Below the pieces are notes generated by a model that saw only the letters and a program-made list of their open reading frames with translations, had not been told where the DNA came from and did not search any database. Below are positions 1 through 6,550 of a stretch of 9,818 nucleotides of DNA, in pieces (within the stretch, counting starts at the first letter, position 1; every line of letters starts with the position of its first letter). The stretch comes from Candidatus Brocadiaceae bacterium. GTDB taxonomy: Bacteria; Planctomycetota; Brocadiia; SM23-32. The DNA lies in contig JAUWZH010000086.1 of assembly GCA_030615435.1 (NCBI GenBank), positions 1 through 9,818 on the forward strand, given 5' to 3'. The translations under genes and the position numbers were made by a program.

Positions 1-83
1 CCACACCTTTGATACGAGGAGGACGCCTATGGCGAGAGTTTAGGTCGGTTTAAAGGCATGTGCGGCAGCCGCGGTTCATCTAG

Positions 84-296
84 GACCGGAAGTGCCGCTC
101 CGAAGTAAAGGACGATACGTCCGCGGCGTACGCACTGTACAGTGCGGTCGCCGAATACGCCATAACCCACGTGGCTATGGACGGAACGGTCGTTGTCACA
201 CTCTCCTGCCAGGCGTCCAACGACAGCGGCAACGTCCCGGACTCTGGTTCGTACAGCGCGACCCAGACGGTGACGGCGAGCTGGAATGTTGTGTAG
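84..296 (+). pseudogene. C-terminal remnant of a small beta-rich secreted protein, copy 1
   Basis: The frame ending at TAG 294-296 is open only back to a stop at 81-83, and it has no convincing start. Its last ~55 residues (from AYALYSAV) read as a beta-sandwich tail ending GSYSATQTVTASWNVV. This closely matches the tail of the protein ending at 3605 (GSYSATATLTVSWGGP), and the ~40 residues before the motif also align loosely (YALYSAVAEYAITHV against YTSYESFLSAPVQVSHV). Upstream, all three frames carry stops (10-12, 41-43, 51-53, 81-83, 106-108). The frame at 13-105 could be an earlier part of the gene joined by a frameshift near 84-106. I infer a frame-broken paralogue of the gene at 3113-3605, cut by the window edge. 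The tail resembles pilin-like or SCPU-type C-terminal strands, but its function is unproven. Confidence 0.55.
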
Positions 297-321
297 GAGT
301 AGCTTGAGCAGGCTTGGGCTA

Positions 322-352
322 GGGGTGCTGGGATCGTGCATCCCGGCACCCC
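322..352 (+). terminator. Strong intergenic stem-loop after the first small-protein gene
   Basis: GGGGTGCTGGGAT at 322-334 pairs with ATCCCGGCACCCC at 340-352 around a 5-base loop (CGTGC), giving 13 pairs with one G-T wobble. It lies 26 bases after the stop at 296 and about 65 bases before the next start. No T tract follows, so it is not a textbook rho-independent terminator. It could be a partial terminator or an mRNA-stabilising hairpin that separates expression of the small protein from the downstream chaperone-like and secretin genes. Confidence 0.6.
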
Positions 353-417
353 AGTCCCGTGTTAAGCTGAAGAACTTAGGTGTGCACTCCTAACAGGGGT
401 AAGAGGGGATTGAATCA

Positions 418-1734
418 ATGCATGCGCATACGAAGCAAAGAAATACGTCTCCGTTTCGGTCCTCCGCGGCGGCAGCGATCTTCCTTGTAGCCGTTGCAGC
501 CCTTCATCTTGTTGGCTCTCAGACGGTTGAAGCCGGGATTGCGGTGTCTCCCCTGCAGCAAAGGATCGTTGTTAAGCCAGGGCGCGAGGCGGAGTTTTCG
601 CTCACCGTCAGGAATGTCAAGAGGAGCTCTCGGACACGGGCTGCGAGCGTCAAGGTGGAGCTGATGGACTTTGCCGTTTCGCTGCAGGGGAACCTTTCCT
701 TTGGGGAAGGCTGCGAGCATGCCCGGTCGGCTGTCAAGTGGATCACTCTGGATGCCAGCGAACTGGTGCTCCAACCGGGCGAGTCCCGGGAAATCAAGGC
801 GAAGGTCTCCGCTCCTTCTGGGGCGGACGGCGATTACTGGGCCACGTTTATGGTCACCATCGGCGGGCCGAGGAAGGAGAAGAAGGGCACAGTAAGCGTT
901 GTCTTCAGGACGGCCTCGGGTGTTTTCGTGCACGTTGCCCGGAGGAATTACTTGGAACGCCTGAGCGTCGGAAACCTTCAGGTGGCCCTGCCGCAATTCG
1001 GCCCTGAGGACAGCGCCCCTGCGGAGCCCGACCGAGAAGACGCCTCCGGTGTCGCCCCAAACAAGGAAGTGCTGACGGTCTCCGGAGAGGTCACAAACAC
1101 AGGCGTTGTCAGTCTTGTCCCATCGGTGAGAGCATTCATTTACCTTGATGGTCAGCGTAAGGTCGCGTCCATCCCCCTGCATGCGCACCGAAGGCGCATC
1201 CTGCCGGGCCATACCCGACGCTTTGTTGGCGTCATGCCGTCCGCCCTGCCCGCCGGACACTACACCTTGAAGCTCTTGATCGACAGCGGCGGAAGAACCT
1301 CACGCAAAGCGCGTGCGGAGTTGGCCGGATTCGACATCGGCCCCGAACTCGCCCGGCGATGGAAGGAGCGTGAACTCGACGAGGGTCCCCAGGGCTTACG
1401 TGTGGAGCCGGAGGAGCTGCGGGCTACGGTGACGCCCGGCCGTTTCACGGCACTGCGTGTTGCTGTCGGCAACAGTGGAGACGCAACGATGAGCGTACGC
1501 TGCCGGCTGAACTTGGAGACCTTGCCGGAGGGTTGGCTCGCGTTGCGTCCGGAGGAGTTTACACTCGGGCCTGCCATGCGGCGGTCAGTCGTCTGCCGCA
1601 TCGAGACACCAAGAGACGCACCGATCGGCGAATACAACGGGATTGTCTTGGTCGAAGCGGACATCGCCGGGCTGGTCGAAGGAGCCAAAGCTGAGCTGCG
1701 CAAGATGCCCATCCAGGTTGTAATAGCTAGATAA
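418..1734 (+). CDS. Secreted PapD/DUF916-like protein with three Ig-like domains
   Basis: A 438-residue exported protein. A positively charged start and a hydrophobic core (about residues 16-34) end in VEA-GI, a plausible signal-peptidase I site near residue 39. Residues 40-185 resemble the N-terminal beta-sandwich of periplasmic chaperones or DUF916 proteins: ISP-type opening (AVSPLQQRIVVKPGREAEF), 'VKWITLDASELVLQPGESREI', then 'GDYWATFMVTIGG'. Residues ~215-310 form a second domain ending 'LPAGHYTLKLLID'. Residues ~326-437 look like a NEW3/COG1470-type domain ('VAVGNSGDATMSVRC', 'PIGEYNGIVLVEA'). AGAGGGG at 402-408 supports the ATG at 418. The gene precedes a secretin by 11 bases and sits between two small paralogous secreted proteins. 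A periplasmic chaperone or surface anchor for those proteins is my inference. No catalytic motif is visible. Confidence 0.75.
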   Translation: MHAHTKQRNTSPFRSSAAAAIFLVAVAALHLVGSQTVEAGIAVSPLQQRIVVKPGREAEFSLTVRNVKRSSRTRAASVKVELMDFAVSLQGNLSFGEGCEHARSAVKWITLDASELVLQPGESREIKAKVSAPSGADGDYWATFMVTIGGPRKEKKGTVSVVFRTASGVFVHVARRNYLERLSVGNLQVALPQFGPEDSAPAEPDREDASGVAPNKEVLTVSGEVTNTGVVSLVPSVRAFIYLDGQRKVASIPLHAHRRRILPGHTRRFVGVMPSALPAGHYTLKLLIDSGGRTSRKARAELAGFDIGPELARRWKERELDEGPQGLRVEPEELRATVTPGRFTALRVAVGNSGDATMSVRCRLNLETLPEGWLALRPEEFTLGPAMRRSVVCRIETPRDAPIGEYNGIVLVEADIAGLVEGAKAELRKMPIQVVIAR

Positions 1735-1745
1735 TCGGAGTTGCC

Positions 1746-3116
1746 GTGGCTACACCAATTGCGAAACGAAGAAGGTTGGTGATAGCGCACACTACGCTGT
1801 TTGTGATTCTTTGCAGTCAGGTAAGCGGCGTCGCGCTTGCGGCGGAATCACCCTCAGCGCCCGATGCTGAGGGGCCCCTGATCGCCAACGTGTGGGTGGA
1901 CGTACCGCTCAGGGAGGTTCTGCGCGACGTGTCCATGCAGGCGGGGGTTACTATCGCCGTGGGCCCGTCCGTGCCGGACGAACTCGTCTCACTTGAGGCT
2001 AAAGAGATACCGCTGCAGCAATGTTTGCAAAAGGTCACGGCGGGGCAGGGGCTTGAAATTCATAGAATAGAGGAGGGCCTATATGTAGTGGGCAGCGCGA
2101 ACCCGGGCACTCCGAGCTTCGCCCAGTTCGCAGAAAGCAGACGGGTCTCCCTGAAATACATAACGAGCGGGCATCTCACGAGGTGCCTTCCGCGAGACCT
2201 TCAGTCCTATGTCTCAAGCGGGGAGAGAAAGACAGAAGTGGTGATTTTCGCCACGCCGGGAAAGATGAAGCGCGTGCTGGAAATCATCGAGCAAATTGAC
2301 ATTCCGCGTCGCCAGGTGGTACTGGCGGTACTGGTCGTTGAACTATCGCAAGAAGCCGACCGAGAATTCGGCTTGGACTGGGAACGCTCCGGCCCGGACA
2401 CCCTTCTTAGCCTCAAGAACTTGACCGGCACAGTGCGTTACACAAGCATCAAGGAAAGAGACTTCAGAACCCTGGCGATGACACTAAACATGCTTATCCG
2501 CGACGGCAGCGCTACTGTCAGGTCGCGCCCTCGGGTCGCCACTCTCAACGGGGAGCAGGCCACCATAGACGTCTCACTGGAGGAGTATTTCACCATTGTC
2601 ACCGACGCCAGTGGGACCAACCTGCGAACGCGACTTCAGGTGGTGAAGTCCGGCGTGGTGCTGAAGATGACGCCCCAGATAGGAGACGACGGTGACATCA
2701 CGGTAAGTGTTTCGACCGAGGTCAGCGACGTGGCCACCCGCAGAAACAACGACGAAGACAACGGAATAGCAGGTACACTGCCCATAATCCGGCGGCGCAA
2801 GGCGCAGACGCGGGTCCGAGTCAAAGACGGGGACGCCATCGTGATCGGCGGACTTATAGAAAGTCAGAAGCGCGAGGAAGTCAGGCGCGTGCCTATTCTC
2901 GGTTCAATTCCTCTTCTATGTGTGCTTTTCAGGTCAACAAGGGAAATTGAGGTGCAAAAGGAAGTGCTGATCTTCATTGCCCCGCGGTTGATACTGAGCG
3001 GCGAGTCTCCGCTGTCCGAGCGCCATAATCTTTGGGACGTCGAAAAAGAACTCAAAGAGTTGCAGAACGATAGCCAGCCGTCGCAGTTTAACAACACAGA
3101 CGCTGTTGTCAAATGA
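1746..3116 (+). CDS. Compact GspD/PilQ-family secretin, outer-membrane channel
   Basis: A 456-residue secretin, which would form a multimeric outer-membrane pore. The signal peptide is residues 1-33 (cleavage near ALA-A). An STN/N0-like domain follows (about 45-115, 'NVWVDVPLREVLRDVSMQAGV'). Next is one N1/NolW-like domain (about 133-188, 'VSLKYITSGHLTRCLPRDLQ' and 'MKRVLEIIEQIDIPRRQV'). The secretin domain spans about 190-415 and has the family signature VPILGSIPLLCVLF (382-395) and 'EVLIFIAPRLI'. It is shorter than classical GspD or PilQ and has only one N1-type repeat. Its tail (418-456) is charged with no obvious pilotin-binding S domain. No lipobox is seen. The start is GTG at 1746, with GGAG at 1737-1740 spaced 5 bases. 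It shares an operon with the chaperone-like gene upstream and overlaps the next start (ATGA, 3113-3116). No T2SS, T4P or T3SS ATPase or inner-membrane gene is in view. Confidence 0.93.
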   Translation: MATPIAKRRRLVIAHTTLFVILCSQVSGVALAAESPSAPDAEGPLIANVWVDVPLREVLRDVSMQAGVTIAVGPSVPDELVSLEAKEIPLQQCLQKVTAGQGLEIHRIEEGLYVVGSANPGTPSFAQFAESRRVSLKYITSGHLTRCLPRDLQSYVSSGERKTEVVIFATPGKMKRVLEIIEQIDIPRRQVVLAVLVVELSQEADREFGLDWERSGPDTLLSLKNLTGTVRYTSIKERDFRTLAMTLNMLIRDGSATVRSRPRVATLNGEQATIDVSLEEYFTIVTDASGTNLRTRLQVVKSGVVLKMTPQIGDDGDITVSVSTEVSDVATRRNNDEDNGIAGTLPIIRRRKAQTRVRVKDGDAIVIGGLIESQKREEVRRVPILGSIPLLCVLFRSTREIEVQKEVLIFIAPRLILSGESPLSERHNLWDVEKELKELQNDSQPSQFNNTDAVVK

Positions 3117-3605
3117 TACCGAAAAGGACCATCATTATTGCGCTGGTAGTCCTCCGCGTGATTTGGCCCCCGTTCCTCATAGCGCAAGAAGAGTTCATGT
3201 ATTGGGAGGGCAACTTTGCGCCGATCTCGTTGGCGGATGTTACAACGCGAGATACGGTCTCCACAGGGAGTTCGATGGTCCGGCTGCTGATGAGCGGCGA
3301 CGTAGCAATCTCCGCTGACAATAGTGCTGCTGCAAGACTGTCTGGACCGGGGGGGGGACACACTGCTCTCGGATTACAAGGTCTCCTTTGATGGCGACGG
3401 GCAAAGCGCCACGGGGGCTTCCACTGTCGACTATACATCGTATGAATCCTTCCTGAGCGCTCCGGTCCAGGTGTCGCATGTCCAAGGCGACGACGAGGTG
3501 GAGGTGACGCTTTATGCCAGAGCCCGGAATCCTTCTGGGGAAGTAGCAAGTGCGGGTTCATATTCCGCCACGGCAACGCTTACGGTCAGCTGGGGCGGGC
3601 CTTGA
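3113..3605 (+). pseudogene. Small secreted beta-rich protein, copy 2, frame broken at a 9-G tract
   Basis: The ATG at 3113 overlaps the secretin stop (ATGA), which implies translational coupling. The frame starts with a signal peptide (MIPKRTIIIALVVLRVIWPP, cleavage near IAQ, residue 25), runs through about 80 residues, then meets nine Gs at 3349-3357. As written it continues out of register to a stop at 3389-3391 (92 residues). Removing one G joins it to the frame ending at TGA 3603-3605, giving 163 residues. The restored protein is secreted and beta-rich, and ends GSYSATATLTVSWGGP, like the remnant ending at 296. This may be phase variation, transcriptional or ribosomal slippage, a real mutation or a sequencing error; the sequence alone cannot decide. 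The C-terminal strand resembles SCPU/pilin-like or WxL-type tails. A role as a fibre subunit or secreted substrate is inferred. Confidence 0.75.
3349..3357 (+). repeat. Poly-G tract (9 Gs) at the frame break
   Basis: Nine consecutive Gs follow CC at 3347-3348 inside the small secreted protein gene. Eight Gs would read P-G-G-D-T-L-L-S-D-Y and keep the whole gene open. Nine truncates it at 3391. Long G tracts in surface-protein genes are classic slipped-strand contingency sites, and they are also classic sequencing-error sites. Confidence 0.9.
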
Positions 3606-3656
3606 GACGTTGGGTCGTATCATCGACAAGGGCAAAACCAACAGGAGAGGACTCAA

Positions 3657-4745
3657 ATGAATGAAAAAGAACCCCGGGAGCACGATGCGGCACTATCCGC
3701 TAGAATTGGTACACCAGCGGCCAAAATTCTCATTGTCGACGATGAGCCGGCTGTGTGCGAGATCCTGTCTCGCTGGCTGGATTCGGAGGGATACAATTGC
3801 CACACCGCCAACAGCGCCAAGGAAGCATTGAAGCTGATAAGAAGCGATTCTTTTGGGCTGCTCGTCCTCGACATAAGAATGCCGGAGAAGTCCGGGATCG
3901 AGCTTCTCTCCACCACAAGGCAGCGCTTCCCCGACATGGCGGTCATTATGGTTACGGCGGTGGACGACCGGAAGACGGCGATTCTCGCCCTCGAGCTCGG
4001 GGCCTACGGGTACGTGATCAAACCGTTCGAGCAGAATGAAGTGATTATCAGTGTCATCAGCGCCCTGGAGCGGCGGCGCCTGGTGCTGGAAAGCCGGGAT
4101 TACGAACGCTCCCTCGAGCAAAGGGTTCGCGAGCAAACCGAGGACGTGCGCATCTCACGTCGAGAAATCTGCCTGCGGTTGATGGCGGCCCAGCAGTATC
4201 ACCACGACGAGACGGGCGCCCACATCCGGCGCATTGGCCGCTACGCCGAAGTCCTCGCCGGCCGTGTGGGATACTCCGGGGAGCAGGCCGAGATGCTGTG
4301 CTTGGCCGCCCCACTGCACGACGTCGGCAAGATCGGGGTCCCTGACACAGTTCTGCTGAAGCCGGGGGAACTCACCCAGGATGAGCGTGATACCATGAAA
4401 CCCCATACCACCATCGGCGGCCGAATACTGGAAGGTTCAACAGGGCCCCTGGTGAACATGTCACGGGATATTGCGCTCAGGCATCACGAGAAATGGAATG
4501 GCTCGGGCTACCCCGACGGCCTGCTGGGCGATGACATACCTGAGCCGGCCCGCATCGTGGCCATTCTGGACGTCTACGATGCCCTTTTGCACGATCGGGT
4601 CTATCGGCCAGCCGTGCCCGAGGAAAAGGCGCTGCAAATCAGCACTGATGGCCGGGGCTCGCATTTTGACCCCCGTGTCGTTGATGTCTTCATGCAGGTT
4701 CTGCCAGAACTGCGCCGTATACGGGAGGAACTCAAGGAACAGTAG
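3657..4745 (+). CDS. REC-HD-GYP response regulator, predicted c-di-GMP phosphodiesterase
   Basis: A 362-residue cytoplasmic response regulator of the RpfG type. The receiver domain (about 22-140) has the acidic pair D28/D29, phosphoacceptor D72 (VLDIRMP), T100 and K122 (IKPF). A helical linker (about 140-180, 'RSLEQRVREQTED') leads to the HD-GYP domain (about 178-345). This has H189 in 'ETGAHIRRIGRYAEVLA', H221/D222 in APLHDVGKIGVPD, HHEKWNGSGYPDGL (276-289), IPEPARIVAILDVYDAL and the closing 'GSHFDP'. All hallmark residues appear present, so cyclic-di-GMP hydrolysis is likely. AGGAGAGG at 3643-3650 supports the ATG at 3657. It starts 51 bases after the secreted-protein gene and 20 bases before the kinase remnant, so the three may be co-transcribed. 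That would fit control of a surface structure by cyclic-di-GMP, which is inference from position. Confidence 0.93.
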   Translation: MNEKEPREHDAALSARIGTPAAKILIVDDEPAVCEILSRWLDSEGYNCHTANSAKEALKLIRSDSFGLLVLDIRMPEKSGIELLSTTRQRFPDMAVIMVTAVDDRKTAILALELGAYGYVIKPFEQNEVIISVISALERRRLVLESRDYERSLEQRVREQTEDVRISRREICLRLMAAQQYHHDETGAHIRRIGRYAEVLAGRVGYSGEQAEMLCLAAPLHDVGKIGVPDTVLLKPGELTQDERDTMKPHTTIGGRILEGSTGPLVNMSRDIALRHHEKWNGSGYPDGLLGDDIPEPARIVAILDVYDALLHDRVYRPAVPEEKALQISTDGRGSHFDPRVVDVFMQVLPELRRIREELKEQ

Positions 4746-4765
4746 TCCAGACATGGAGGCCGAAA

Positions 4766-5994
4766 ATGCGTGAGGAGATTACCTTGCGAATCCTCCTGAT
4801 TGAAGATGATCCGGGAGACGCCCAGATCTTCGGCCGGTATGCTGCAGAGTCTGAGCTCTACCGCATCGGCGTGGACCACGTCAGTGCCTGCGAAGATGCG
4901 CTGCACCGGCTGCGCGAGCAGGAATACGCCCTCATTTTTCTTGATCAGCGGTTAGGAGGGGCGGTTGCCGGGCTGGACATCCTCAAGCGCATCAGGTCCG
5001 AGGAGCCTGAGCTGCCGGCCATCGTCCTCACTGGCACGGCCGACGAGGAGTTGGCCGTGCAAATGATGAAGGGTGGCGCTGTAGACTATCTGCTCAAGGA
5101 CAAGTTCAACAGCGAGGTCCGGGAACGCTCGATACGCTACGCCCTCGAAAGGCGTAGGCAGGCCGCAGAGCGTAAAAGGGCCGACGAGAGGCTGCGGGAA
5201 TCCGAAGCCCGGTTCCGATCGCTCTTCGAAGCCATCCCCGATGCCGTACTGGTGCACGACGACGAGGGCCAAATCCTGCATGTAAACGACGTTGGCGCTC
5301 AACGACTGGAATGGCGAGCCGAAGAGCTGAGGGGCAGAAACCTGCGTGAGATCGTGACCCCTGAGATTGAGCGATACTGGCTGCGGCATGGACGAAGCGA
5401 CGCGGGAACATATCTTCGAGCCGTTCTTCACCACCAAGGATGAAGGCAGAGGAACCGGGCTCGGCCTGTCCACGGTCTACGGCATCGTGAAGCAGCACGG
5501 CGGCGACATCTCGGTCCAGAGTGAGCCCGGCGAGGGAACCACCTTCAGGATTTACCTGACCCATGTGGATGCAGAGCCGGAGGAACCGCCCGGCGACACG
5601 AGTGAGGAACCCACAACCGGGGGATCCGAGACGGTTCTCATTGTCGAGGACGAAGAGAGCGTGCTGTGGACCGTGCAGAGCACATGGTCGAAGACCTGGG
5701 ATATCAGGTGCTGACCGCTGCCTCTCCTGCAAAGGCGGAACAGCTATTCGCCGAACATGGCACGGAGGTCGGCCTGCTTCTGACAGATGTCCTCATGCCC
5801 GGGGCCGCAGCGGACCAGACCTCTACAAGCTTCTGGCAGCAAAGCACCCGGCGCTCAAGGTCCTGTACATGTCCGCGTATTTCAACACTGCCGCCGTCTC
5901 CCAGGGACTGTTGGAGCCAGGCGCGAATTTCCTCCAGAAGCCCTTCACGGCGGACGCCCTTGCCAGAAAGGTGCGAGAGGTCCTGGACCAATGA
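4766..5994 (+). pseudogene. Broken hybrid histidine kinase (REC-PAS-[deletion]-HATPase-REC)
   Basis: Homology runs through three frames. The first (ATG 4766, GGAGG at 4755-4759, stop 5443) gives a receiver domain (E13/D14/D15, D60 in FLDQRLGG, T89, K111 in YLLKDKF), then a PAS domain (about 143-205, 'FRSLFEAIPDAVLVHDDEG'). Near 5358-5372 it jumps to another frame that begins mid-ATPase: SDTGCGMDEA, FEPFFTTKDEGRGTGLGLS and YGIVKQHGG. The phosphoacceptor-histidine domain and the N-box are absent. That frame begins a second receiver domain (ETVLIVEDEESVL) and breaks near 5670-5690. The next frame holds 'VEDLGYQVLTAAS' and LLLTDVLMPG. A further break near 5800-5810 leads to 'SGPDLYKLLAAKHPALKVLY' and FLQKPF, ending at TGA 5992. 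It cannot autophosphorylate as written. It was probably a partner of the adjacent HD-GYP regulator. Sequencing or assembly error could explain the single-base breaks, but less easily the missing ~200 residues. Confidence 0.85.
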
Positions 5995-6158
5995 GCACGG
6001 TTGAGTGGAGAGGGGAAAAGGAGAGAGGCCTTCGGCGCTTTCGGCAGTCTTGCAAGCAGCCCCGAGGAGGCCTGTCGGCCGTGCACATGAGCAGGGCTCG
6101 ATGCTCAGAAGCAGCGCTCGCCTGGGGGCAGCGTACGCGCGCGAATACCTGCTGCCGG

Positions 6159-6187
6159 TTGACTTTGCCGATGTCCTTGGTTACATT
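6159..6187 (+). promoter_or_regulatory. Sigma70-type promoter of the tRNA-Ser gene
   Basis: TTGACT (6159-6164) and TACATT (6182-6187) are 17 bases apart. Initiation about 7 bases downstream would leave a leader of roughly 20 bases before the tRNA at 6214. The rest of 5995-6213 shows no gene or convincing RNA. Confidence 0.6.
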
Positions 6188-6213
6188 GCAAGCTGGTTTT
6201 GACGGCCGCCTGC

Positions 6214-6307
<94 letters not shown>

Positions 6308-6332
6308 ACTTCCCCCCGAGGGGCTCTAAGAC

Positions 6333-6365
6333 GTGCTTCTGGTGTGCTTCATGTGTGCTGCCGTC
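6333..6365 (+). repeat. Three imperfect 11-bp tandem units downstream of tRNA-Ser
   Basis: GTGCTTCTGGT, GTGCTTCATGT and GTGCTGCCGTC follow one another directly, starting 27 bases after the tRNA CCA. The period is close to one helical turn. The purpose is unknown. Chance low-complexity sequence is possible, as is a trace of an integrase or protein-binding array. The remaining bases to 6550 contain two small inverted repeats but no gene. Confidence 0.4.
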
Positions 6366-6532
6366 TTCCTCTCCTCGCTCTGCCGGTCATGCCACGCACC
6401 GCCGGCCATGAAACGCAAGAGGGCTGAGAAGTCCAAATTGGGTGTTCTCGGGCCGAGCACGCCGAGGTGCACTGGATTCTGGCTCCAGTTTCTTACCTTC
6501 GCCTAACCCTCCATGACGGATCTTGCCCCCAA

Positions 6533-6548
6533 CGTCCGAATTCGGACG
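6533..6548 (-). terminator. Perfect palindrome just after the lactonase stop codon
   Basis: CGTCCGAATTCGGACG is a perfect 16-base palindrome, able to form a 6-bp stem with an AATT loop. It starts two bases past the stop codon that ends the minus-strand operon. No T tract follows on the minus strand, so it is either a weak terminator or an RNA 3'-end stabiliser. A dimer binding site is another possibility. Confidence 0.45.
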
Positions 6549-6550
6549 GA

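Noticed and set aside
303..315. 13-base identity CTTGAGCAGGCTT at 303-315 and near 9592-9604
   Set aside because: One match of this length is expected by chance in a window of about 10 kb, and the two contexts have nothing in common.
415..1260. Long minus-strand ORF (281 codons) opposite the PapD/DUF916-like gene
   Set aside because: Its translation has no recognisable motif and is rich in Arg, Gly and His, typical of an antisense shadow. The plus-strand gene has a signal peptide, an RBS and domain structure.
3602..3656. Possible promoter upstream of the REC-HD-GYP gene (TTGAGA and TATCAT)
   Set aside because: The two boxes are only 10 bases apart, too close for sigma70. No other pair was found, so operon read-through is more likely.
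6471..6495. Small hairpin ACTGGA/TCCAGT followed by TTTCTTA, a possible terminator
   Set aside because: Only a 6-bp stem with a broken T tract, far (165 bases) from the tRNA. Too weak to call.
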